A stretch of 64,000 nt of DNA from Mucilaginibacter phyllosphaerae (lineage in GTDB: Bacteria; Bacteroidota; Bacteroidia; Sphingobacteriales; Sphingobacteriaceae). A program made the position numbers and the translations under genes. Location: positions 248,001 to 312,000 of the forward strand of contig NZ_SNQG01000001.1 of assembly GCF_004378255.1 (NCBI RefSeq), in the 5' to 3' direction. This document shows positions 23,331 through 31,842 of the stretch, one piece after another; positions within the stretch are counted from its first letter, which is position 1, and the number at the start of each line of letters is the position of its first letter. Under the pieces are notes generated by a model, which worked only from the letters and a program-made list of their open reading frames with translations, was not told the DNA's origin and ran no database searches.

Positions 23331-25970
23331 ATGGAAGCAGGACTAAATAATACACAAGCAGATTACCCGCGTAACATAGCACTGCACCACCTTATTGCTA
23401 AAAAAGCGGGTGAAATGCCCGATAAAATTGCTATAAAATTCGGGCAGCGTACTTTAAGCTTTAAAACCGTTAATGATGCCGCCAGCAAGCTGGCAAGGCA
23501 TTTACTTAGCTTCGATATAAAAACCGGCGATATTATTGGGCTGGCGGTTGACCGATCGCCGGAAATGATCATTTCTTTACTGGCTATTTTAAAAACCGGT
23601 GCAGCGTATATCCCGCTTGACCCGGAATACCCCAAAGACAGGATTGAATTTATGCTGGAAGATTCGGCAGCAAAAATCCTGATCACATCAAATAAATATA
23701 AAGGCCACTTTACATCAAACGCTACCGAGGTATTGCTGGAAGATGCCTGGGATAAAATTAACGGCTACCCTGCCGAAGAACCTGACACCGAAGTTACCGG
23801 CCAGGATCTGGCTTATGTATTGTTCACGTCGGGATCTACGGGTAAGCCAAAGGGCGTACAAATTAAGCATCATAACCTGGTTAACTTTTTGTTAAGCATG
23901 GCAAAAACACCCGGGATGACCGCTGATGATAAACTACTGGCGGTAACCACCATATCTTTTGACATAGCCGGCCTGGAGCTATTTTTGCCCTTGCTTACCG
24001 GTGCCCAGATAGTTTTAACGGATACAATTACGGCAAAAGACGGGCGCGCATTGCTTGAACTTGCTGTTAACGAGCAGATCTCTATCATGCAGGCCACCCC
24101 CTACACCTGGCGCATGATGCTGGAAATTGGCTGGGATCAAAAATTACCGCTAAAAGTTTTGTGCGGCGGCGAGGCCTTACCCAAAGATCTGATAAATAAA
24201 CTTACCGCCCGCTGCAGCGAACTTTGGAATATGTACGGCCCTACCGAAACCACAGTATGGTCTACCGTTAAGCATATTAAGAACGATACAGATATTACCA
24301 TTGGCAAACCTATTGATAATACACAGGTATATATTTTAAACGAGCAGTTGGCCGAGGTAGAAACCGGTGCCATCGGCGAGATTTTTATTGGCGGCGACGG
24401 CGTTGCCTTAGGCTATCTGAACAGGCCCGAATTAACCTCAGAACGTTTTGTTGATAATAAAATCACCGGCGTTGCGGGTGATAAAATTTATCGCACCGGC
24501 GATTTGGGCAAGATAACCCCCACCGGCGAGATACAGTGCCTGGGCCGGATAGATCACCAGGTAAAGGTACGCGGTTACCGGATAGAACTGGAAGAGATTG
24601 AGCATGCGCTATCCTGGCAGGAAAACGTTAAAGAAGCCGTTGTAGTGGCGCGTGAAGACCGTCCCGGCGACCCACGCCTGGTTGGTTACATTGTTTTATC
24701 ATCAGGAGAAACTAAGGTTGCAGATTTTAATGCATTTACAGAAGCCTGGCAAAGGGCGCTGTTGGGCCAATTGCCTGAATATATGGTGCCTGATGATTTT
24801 GTGCTGATGGATGCCATACCTATTACGCCAAATGGTAAAATAGACAGAAAGGCTTTGCCGGCGCCGGATTACAGCCAGATAACCCGTACAGAAAACAATG
24901 AATATGTTGCCCCGCGCACAGCTAACGAAAAATTAGTAGCCGGTATCTGGCAGGAAATGATGGGCCTGGAGAATATTGGCATATATGATAACTTTTTCCA
25001 GCTGGGAGGCCGCTCGTTGGTTGCTGTAAGGATCATGGCCTGTTTAGAGCAGGAAACCGGCAAACGTTTGCCTTTGGCTACTTTGTTTGAGCACTCCACT
25101 GTAGAAAAGCTGGCTGCACGTTTAGAATTAAATGCAGAAGCCATTAGCTGGGAGTCGTTGGTGCCTATTAAACCCAAAGGCAGCAAAATGCCTTTGTACA
25201 TTGTACATGGCGCCGGCTTAAACGTATTGCTGTTTAACGCCCTCGCCATGAATATGGATGAAGAACAGCCCGTATATGGCTTACAGGCCAAAGGGCTTAA
25301 CGGGATAGACGAGCCGCTGGATGTGATGGAAGAAATTGCAGCAAATTACGTAGAAGAGATCATCAACCACGACCCGGTTGGCCCCTACGCCGTTGCAGGG
25401 TATTCGCTTGGCGGGATGATAGCTTACGAAATGGCTAAACAAATGCTGGCTATGGGCAAGGATGTTAAAATGCTGGCCATGTTTGATACCTATGCCGACC
25501 AAACACAGAAATATGATTCGTTATTAAAACGCATTGTAAAAAATGGATGGCTGCTTATTAAGCAAGTTGCTTATACCCCGGTGCTATTTGTGCAGGACCC
25601 CAAACGTACCATAGAATATAAAAGCCGCGAAGTTGGCCGCCGCATCCAAAAAGTATTTAAAAAGGTCTTTCCGGATAAGGTGAAGAAAAAAGAGGGCGCC
25701 TTGGCTTATACCGATGATATAAACGAACGCAGCCATGCTGCGCAAAAAAATTATTTATTAACTCCAGTAAATATTACTCTCGAACTTTTCCGGGCTCAAA
25801 AGAAAACCTTTTACATGGATGATTTTAAGCTTTTAGGCTGGAAACCTTATGCTCTTAAAGGTGTTAATGTACATGATATTCCCGGTGAGCATAACACTAT
25901 TTTTGCCCCGCCTAATGATAAGCAATTTGCCAAAGTATTGCAGCAATGTTTAGATAGGGCCGTTAAATAA
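23331..25970 (+). CDS. Nonribosomal peptide synthetase module A-PCP-TE, predicted to activate glycine
   Basis: Encodes 879 residues with no condensation domain. Adenylation domain about 10-515: AEQ-like start, LFTSGSTGKPKGV (about 163-175), YGPTETT (about 302), GEIFIGGDGVALGYLNRPE, YRTGDLG, RIDHQVKVRGYRIELEEIE and NGKIDRKALP (Lys503). By eye against GrsA numbering, the specificity code reads D211, I212, L215, Q254, L277, G279, M301, V309, W310, K503, close to the glycine code DILQLG-IWK. Carrier domain about 530-605 with LGGRSL (Ser562 takes phosphopantetheine). Thioesterase about 625-879 with GYSLGG (Ser692), a likely Asp in MFDTYAD, and His854 in GEHNTIF. It follows the EPS genes after 106 bp in the same direction. 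It may load glycine onto carbohydrate or lipid; what receives it is unknown. Confidence 0.88.
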   Translation: MEAGLNNTQADYPRNIALHHLIAKKAGEMPDKIAIKFGQRTLSFKTVNDAASKLARHLLSFDIKTGDIIGLAVDRSPEMIISLLAILKTGAAYIPLDPEYPKDRIEFMLEDSAAKILITSNKYKGHFTSNATEVLLEDAWDKINGYPAEEPDTEVTGQDLAYVLFTSGSTGKPKGVQIKHHNLVNFLLSMAKTPGMTADDKLLAVTTISFDIAGLELFLPLLTGAQIVLTDTITAKDGRALLELAVNEQISIMQATPYTWRMMLEIGWDQKLPLKVLCGGEALPKDLINKLTARCSELWNMYGPTETTVWSTVKHIKNDTDITIGKPIDNTQVYILNEQLAEVETGAIGEIFIGGDGVALGYLNRPELTSERFVDNKITGVAGDKIYRTGDLGKITPTGEIQCLGRIDHQVKVRGYRIELEEIEHALSWQENVKEAVVVAREDRPGDPRLVGYIVLSSGETKVADFNAFTEAWQRALLGQLPEYMVPDDFVLMDAIPITPNGKIDRKALPAPDYSQITRTENNEYVAPRTANEKLVAGIWQEMMGLENIGIYDNFFQLGGRSLVAVRIMACLEQETGKRLPLATLFEHSTVEKLAARLELNAEAISWESLVPIKPKGSKMPLYIVHGAGLNVLLFNALAMNMDEEQPVYGLQAKGLNGIDEPLDVMEEIAANYVEEIINHDPVGPYAVAGYSLGGMIAYEMAKQMLAMGKDVKMLAMFDTYADQTQKYDSLLKRIVKNGWLLIKQVAYTPVLFVQDPKRTIEYKSREVGRRIQKVFKKVFPDKVKKKEGALAYTDDINERSHAAQKNYLLTPVNITLELFRAQKKTFYMDDFKLLGWKPYALKGVNVHDIPGEHNTIFAPPNDKQFAKVLQQCLDRAVK

Positions 25971-26115
25971 CATAATGATTACAACACATTATTGCTATTA
26001 CAGGCAATGATTTTTGCTTCAACAAAGCATGCTGTTATACAGGCAAAATATATTTTCACTAATATATTAATGTGCTAAAAGTTTTATAAATTCATAGCCA
26101 TTTACCAACCTGTCT

Positions 26116-29100
26116 ATGAATTACTTTCTAAATCTTTTCCGTTCACGCAAGGGGCAGATCATTGTATCTGTATCCTTAATATTGATCTCATTAGTTATAT
26201 TTTTTGCCCGTCAGCACCATCGCAGCAAGCAGCAAACGGTTGATGTAGCATTCAGCAAATACATAGAATCGTACACCACAGGTGTAATTTCCAAACAAAG
26301 CACCATCCGCATTAAACTGGCCGGCGCAGTACAGGTTTCGCATGCGCAGAACGAACAGCTAAGTGAGGGTGTCTTTGATTTTTCACCGTCTATAAAAGGT
26401 AAAGCCTACTGGATAGACGACCGGACAATCGAGTTTCGACCGGCAGCAGCTTTAGATATCGACAAAAAGTATGAGGCCGACTTTAACTTAGGCAAGATTA
26501 TTAAGACAGAAAGCGATCTTGAACATTTTAAATTCACTTTTCAAACCATAAAGCCGGATTTCAGCATCACTTTTGCAGGCCTGCAAAGCGCAAGTGCAAC
26601 TTCTGGCGCGATCATGAAACTCACAGGCAGCATAGCCACTGCCGATGGCGAAGATCAGTCGGCAATTGAAAAACTGCTTGAAGTAAACTATAATACGCCG
26701 GTAAAGGTAAATTGGCAGCATAACCCTGTTGCCAAATCGCACCAGTTCACTATTACTAAAATAACGCGCACTAACACCGCCAACCCATTAACCATAAACT
26801 GGGATGGCGATAAGCTGGATATTGATAAAAAAGGCAGCCAGGAATTTCGCGTACCGGCCTTAGGCGAATTTAAGGTGCTGGATATCAAAGCCGTGCAGGA
26901 CAACGACCAATACGTATCCGTGCAGTTTTCTGACCCTATTATGATTGGCCAGGATCTAAGCGGACTGATAGGCATCAACAACTCATCCGGCCTGGCCTAC
27001 ACCATAGACGGCAGCATAGTAAAAGTATATGCCCCGGAGCGTTTACAAGGCAATTTTAGCGTTTTTGTAAATGAGGGTGTAGCAGATATAAACCACCGTA
27101 AAATAAAAACGGCATTTACAGCCAACGTATTTTTTGAGAACCGCGAACCGGCGGTGACCATTCCGGGCAGGGGCGTTATCCTGCCTGATTCGGGCAAGCT
27201 GATGATGCCTTTTGAAGCCGTTAATTTAAGTGCGGTTGATGTAAGCATTATTAAAATTTACGAAAACAACGTACCCCAGTATTTCCAGAACAACGGTTTT
27301 GACGGTGGTTACGAACTTAGGCACGTTGGTAAACCAATAGTGCAGAAAACGATCCGTTTAGATGCGGATAAAGGGCTGAATTTGGCGAAAAAGAATCGTT
27401 TTATGCTGGATGTAGACCAGCTAATGCGCGCCGAACCCGGTGCCATTTACCGGGTTGTTATCGGTTTCAGAAAAGAGTATTCATTGTACAATTGCACAGC
27501 AGCTAAAGGTGTGTCTAAAAGTGATGATGATGGCGATGATTACGAAGGCGGCGACTATGCGGGTGATAATCTAAATAAGATAAACGATGAAGACGACGAT
27601 TTTTGGCAGCGTTACGATAATTATTACCCCGAAGGCTATAACTGGCAGGAACGTAACGACCCATGCAGCGAATCGTACTTTAGCAAGCAGCGCTGGGCAA
27701 CGCGTAACATCATTGCATCAAACATTGGCCTGATAGCAAAAAGGGGCAATGATAATAATATAACCATTGCGGTAACCAATATTCTGAGTGCCCAACCCAT
27801 GGGCGGTGTTGACCTGGAACTGCTGGATTATCAGAAACAGGTGATCTTTAAAACCACTTCAGATGGAGACGGTATGGCAACATTCAGCCTGAAGCGTAAA
27901 CCGTATTTACTGGTGGCTAAAAAAGGTAACGAGCGTGGCTATCTGAAGCTGGATGATGGCAGTTCCCTGCCTCTTTCGCGATTTAATGTAGGCGGCGAGC
28001 AGGTACAAAATGGCCTTAAAGGGTTCCTTTATGGCGAACGGGGCGTATGGCGGCCCGGAGATTCTATTTTTGTAACATTCATCCTGGAGGATAAACTTAA
28101 AACCTTACCGGCAGACCATCCGGTTGAATTTGAGTTATATAACCCCAACGGGCAGTTATACCGCCGTATTACCCGCACAAGCGCTGTTGATGGTTTCTAC
28201 AGTTTCCATACCGCTACCGAAACCTCGTCGCCTACCGGTAACTGGAACGCCAGGGTTAAAGTTGGCGGTGCATCTTTCGAGAAAAAAATAAAGGTAGAAA
28301 CCATTATGCCTAACCGCCTCAAACTAAAGCTTGATTTTGGGGGCGCCACTGAACTAACCAAAGGCGACGGGGCCAATGGCACACTTAGCGCACAATGGCT
28401 TTTTGGCGGCACAGCGCAAAATTTGAATGCCAAGGTTGATGCCTTCCTGTCCTCGCAAACCACCAGCTTTAAAGGTTATGAGGATTATAATTTTGACGAC
28501 CCTACCCTGGCCTTCAATACCCAAACACAAACCGTTTTTGAAGGTAAGCTGAACGAGAACGGCATTGCATCTGTTAATACCAATATCAACGTTGAAAAGC
28601 AGGCACCGGGGCAATTGCGTGCCAATTTTGTGGTAAAGGTATTTGAACCCGGCGGCAATTTTAGTTTGCAGCAGGCCAATATGCCGTACAACGTTTATAG
28701 CGGCTATGTAGGCATCAAAACGCCTAAAGGAAGCGATTTGAGCGGCATGCTGGTAACGGATAAAAACCATGTAATAGAGATTGCAGATGTAGACACCAAA
28801 GGCCGGGGCTTTGCCGGCAGCCGTAATGTAGAACTGGAGCTTTACAAGATCCAATGGCGCTGGTGGTGGGATGAAACAGGTAACGAGTTGAGCAACTTTA
28901 CGCAGGATCGTTATAATAAGCTTATTAAAACAGAAACGGTGCAGTTAGAGAACGGTAAAGGCAAATGGAACCTAAAAATTAACCAGGCAGACTGGGGCCG
29001 TTACCTCATCCGTATTAAAGACCCGCAAACCGGGCACTCTACAGGAAAGATCATTTATGCGGATTGGCCAAACTGGTCGGAAAGGTTGCAGAACACAGAC

Positions 29101-31734
29101 CCCACCGAGGCGGCAATGCTTTCCTTTACATCAGACAAGCCGAGTTACAAGGTTGGCGAGGAGGCCACCTTAACCATCCCAACGGGCGGCGACGGACGCG
29201 CCCTAATTAGCTTTGAAAACGGCTCAAAAGTCCTAAAAACGACCTGGATTGACACCAAAAAAGGCGAAACCCGTTATAGCTTTAAGGTTGATGAAACCAT
29301 GGCGCCAAACGTTTTTGTGAACGTTACCCTTTTACAGCGGCATGCACAAACAGTTAACGATTTGCCGATACGTATGTACGGCGCTATCCCGCTAAACGTT
29401 GATAACCCCGAAACCATCCTGAAACCGGTTATCAGTATGCCGGATAAGATCAGGCCCGAAACGCAGTCGGCTATTACCGTATCCGAGGCATCGGGTAAAG
29501 AAATGACCTATACCATTGCCATTGTAGATGAAGGCCTGCTGGATATTACCAATTACAAAACCCCCGATCCGCATGAGGCATTTTATGCCCGCGAGGCCCT
29601 GGGCGTTAAAACCTGGGATCTGTTCGATTATGTGATCGGTGCTTTTGGCGGCGGGTTAGAACGCATCCTCAGCATAGGTGGCGATGGCACGAATGGCACC
29701 AATAAAAATGTATCTGTTAATCGTTTTAAACCTGTAGTAAAATTCCTGGGGCCGTTCCACCTGGGTAGCGGAGATAAACAAACACATAAATTCACCTTAC
29801 CCCAGTATGTAGGTTCGGTTAAGGCTATGGTGATTGCCGGCCACAACGGCGCTTATGGTATGGCAGAAAAAGCAGTAGCCGTTAAAAAACCGCTGATGAT
29901 ATTGGCTACGCTGCCGCGCGTGCTCGGTCCCTCAGAAAGTATCCAGCTACCGGTTACCGTTTTTGCGATGGAAAACAACATTAAAGCAGTAACCATACAG
30001 GTACAATCTAATGCATTCAGCAATTTAGGCGGCAACAATATTAAGGTTGTAAAATTTGCCAAACCGGGCGATCAACTGGTAACATTTGATTTAAATGTAA
30101 AGGATTTTGTGGGCGTAGGCAAAGTAAGGATAATTGCCAAAGCCGGCAGCGAAACCGCCGCTTATGACGTGGAATTAAATGTGCGTAACCCTAACCCGCC
30201 TGCAACCCGTATTTTTGAAAAAGAACTAAAACCCGGTGAACAATACGGTGCTGTTTATAATGCGATTGGGATAAACGGCACCAATAAAGCATCATTAGAA
30301 GTTTCGAGCATACCGCCGTTGAACTTGGCTAAACGCTTAGGTTACCTTATTTCTTACCCGCATGGCTGTGTAGAACAAACCACGTCTGCTGCGTTCCCAC
30401 AACTGTATTTAAGCCAACTGCTTGACCTTACACCAAGACAAAAGGCCGAAGCTGAACGCAATATAAAACTGGCTGTAAACCGCTTAAATGGCTTCAGGGT
30501 GCAGGGCGGCGGCTTGAGCTATTGGCCCGATGGCGGGCAAGCCGACGAATGGGGAACCAACTATGGCGGGCATTTTATGCTGGCAGCACAAGCTATAGGT
30601 TACAGTTTACCATCGGGCTTTATAGATGATTGGAAAAAATTCCAAAAACAAAAAGCCGTTAACTGGTCGCCAGACCCGCGTACCAATATCCACGGGTATT
30701 ATTACTATACGGATCTGATACAAGCCTATCGCTTATACCTGCTGGCCCTTTCCGGTTCGCCAGAATTGGGTGCCATGAACCGCTTGCGCGAATACCAGTA
30801 TATAAGCATAGAAGCCCGCTGGCGTTTAGCAGCAGCTTACAAACTGGCCGGCCAGCCCGAAATTGGTTTACGCATGATTGCAGGTTTGCCAACCACCATT
30901 AAACCATATAGCAGTATGTACGGCACCTATGGGTCTGATCTGCGCGATGAGGCCATGATCCTGGAAACCCTTACTCTGCTTGGCCAGCAGCAAAAAGCAT
31001 CGGGCATGGTACGTTCGGTGGCTGCCAAATTATCGCAGGATAGCTGGTATAGTACACAAACTACCGCCTATTCGCTTTTTGCCATAGCAGAATATTGTGG
31101 TGTAAATAAAAGCAGCAGCAAGTTATCATTCAATTACAATGTGGGTTCGGCAAAAGGAAGTATCAATTCGGCATCATACCTTTGGCAGCAGGTGCTGGCA
31201 CCTAATGGCGGAAAGATAAACCTAAAAAACACCGGCACAAACAAGCTGTATATACGCCTGATACTGCAGGGGCAGCCATCATCGGGGCAGGATGTTAAAA
31301 CATACATCAATCCGGATGTGATGCAGATGCGCATTGCTTATTTTACTTTAAGCGGCAAACCTGTTGATGTAACATCACTTAAACAAGGCAGCGATTTTGT
31401 GGCCCAGGTAACCATCAAAAATCCTGGCAAACGCGGCCGTTATGATAACCTGGCCTTAACACAGATTTTCCCATCCGGTTGGGAGATATTAAATAACCGG
31501 ATGCTGAACAATGACGAAGCATTTAAATCATCACCATCCGATTATCGCGATATACGCGACGACCGGGTAAATACCTACTTTAGTTTGGCTGAAGGGAAAG
31601 AAGTTACCTATTATGTGATGCTGAATGCAGCCTACACAGGTAAATATTACCTGCCTGCCGCATATTGCGAGGCCATGTATAACCACGATATTAACGCATT
31701 GCTAAAAGGCCAGTGGGTGCAGGTGGTGAAGTAA
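26116..31734 (+). CDS. Bacterial alpha-2-macroglobulin (A2M) family protein
   Basis: Encodes 1872 residues. A hydrophobic segment at about 13-31 (IIVSVSLILISLVIFFA) acts as membrane anchor or signal. Macroglobulin-like repeats follow, including an MG2-type region (GVWRPGDSIFVTFILED...), and a bait-region-like mid part. The thioester motif CVEQ is intact (Cys1418, in YPHGCVEQTTS), flanked by the alpha-helical toroid (KAEAERNIKLAVNRLNGFRVQGGGLSYWPDGGQ...). A2M traps proteases in the periplasm and is thought to protect cells together with PBP1c. No pbpC is adjacent here. An acidic stretch (about residues 470-500, rich in Asp/Glu/Gly) is unusual. Upstream gap is 145 bp. Confidence 0.93.
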   Translation: MNYFLNLFRSRKGQIIVSVSLILISLVIFFARQHHRSKQQTVDVAFSKYIESYTTGVISKQSTIRIKLAGAVQVSHAQNEQLSEGVFDFSPSIKGKAYWIDDRTIEFRPAAALDIDKKYEADFNLGKIIKTESDLEHFKFTFQTIKPDFSITFAGLQSASATSGAIMKLTGSIATADGEDQSAIEKLLEVNYNTPVKVNWQHNPVAKSHQFTITKITRTNTANPLTINWDGDKLDIDKKGSQEFRVPALGEFKVLDIKAVQDNDQYVSVQFSDPIMIGQDLSGLIGINNSSGLAYTIDGSIVKVYAPERLQGNFSVFVNEGVADINHRKIKTAFTANVFFENREPAVTIPGRGVILPDSGKLMMPFEAVNLSAVDVSIIKIYENNVPQYFQNNGFDGGYELRHVGKPIVQKTIRLDADKGLNLAKKNRFMLDVDQLMRAEPGAIYRVVIGFRKEYSLYNCTAAKGVSKSDDDGDDYEGGDYAGDNLNKINDEDDDFWQRYDNYYPEGYNWQERNDPCSESYFSKQRWATRNIIASNIGLIAKRGNDNNITIAVTNILSAQPMGGVDLELLDYQKQVIFKTTSDGDGMATFSLKRKPYLLVAKKGNERGYLKLDDGSSLPLSRFNVGGEQVQNGLKGFLYGERGVWRPGDSIFVTFILEDKLKTLPADHPVEFELYNPNGQLYRRITRTSAVDGFYSFHTATETSSPTGNWNARVKVGGASFEKKIKVETIMPNRLKLKLDFGGATELTKGDGANGTLSAQWLFGGTAQNLNAKVDAFLSSQTTSFKGYEDYNFDDPTLAFNTQTQTVFEGKLNENGIASVNTNINVEKQAPGQLRANFVVKVFEPGGNFSLQQANMPYNVYSGYVGIKTPKGSDLSGMLVTDKNHVIEIADVDTKGRGFAGSRNVELELYKIQWRWWWDETGNELSNFTQDRYNKLIKTETVQLENGKGKWNLKINQADWGRYLIRIKDPQTGHSTGKIIYADWPNWSERLQNTDPTEAAMLSFTSDKPSYKVGEEATLTIPTGGDGRALISFENGSKVLKTTWIDTKKGETRYSFKVDETMAPNVFVNVTLLQRHAQTVNDLPIRMYGAIPLNVDNPETILKPVISMPDKIRPETQSAITVSEASGKEMTYTIAIVDEGLLDITNYKTPDPHEAFYAREALGVKTWDLFDYVIGAFGGGLERILSIGGDGTNGTNKNVSVNRFKPVVKFLGPFHLGSGDKQTHKFTLPQYVGSVKAMVIAGHNGAYGMAEKAVAVKKPLMILATLPRVLGPSESIQLPVTVFAMENNIKAVTIQVQSNAFSNLGGNNIKVVKFAKPGDQLVTFDLNVKDFVGVGKVRIIAKAGSETAAYDVELNVRNPNPPATRIFEKELKPGEQYGAVYNAIGINGTNKASLEVSSIPPLNLAKRLGYLISYPHGCVEQTTSAAFPQLYLSQLLDLTPRQKAEAERNIKLAVNRLNGFRVQGGGLSYWPDGGQADEWGTNYGGHFMLAAQAIGYSLPSGFIDDWKKFQKQKAVNWSPDPRTNIHGYYYYTDLIQAYRLYLLALSGSPELGAMNRLREYQYISIEARWRLAAAYKLAGQPEIGLRMIAGLPTTIKPYSSMYGTYGSDLRDEAMILETLTLLGQQQKASGMVRSVAAKLSQDSWYSTQTTAYSLFAIAEYCGVNKSSSKLSFNYNVGSAKGSINSASYLWQQVLAPNGGKINLKNTGTNKLYIRLILQGQPSSGQDVKTYINPDVMQMRIAYFTLSGKPVDVTSLKQGSDFVAQVTIKNPGKRGRYDNLALTQIFPSGWEILNNRMLNNDEAFKSSPSDYRDIRDDRVNTYFSLAEGKEVTYYVMLNAAYTGKYYLPAAYCEAMYNHDINALLKGQWVQVVK

Positions 31735-31752
31735 TTAATTTGATGTTATCAT

Positions 31753-31809
31753 AAAAGCGAGAGATCTTGATTCATAATACATTCTTATGAATCAAGATCT
31801 CTCGCTTTT
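31753..31809. terminator. Perfect 25-bp stem, bidirectional terminator
   Basis: Left arm 31753-31777 pairs perfectly with right arm 31785-31809 over 25 bp, with a 7-nt loop. It begins AAAAGCGAGAG and ends CTCTCGCTTTT, so each strand finishes in a T-run. It sits between the convergent A2M and glutamine synthetase genes. Confidence 0.9.
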
Positions 31810-31842
31810 AAATTTAAATATGATGTACTGTATTATTTAGGT

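Noticed and set aside
23331-31734. NRPS and A2M genes as a siderophore or toxin system
   Set aside because: No condensation domain, tailoring enzymes, MbtH-like protein or exporter dedicated to a peptide lies nearby, and the TonB receptors are more than 18 kb away. The EPS context is a better fit.
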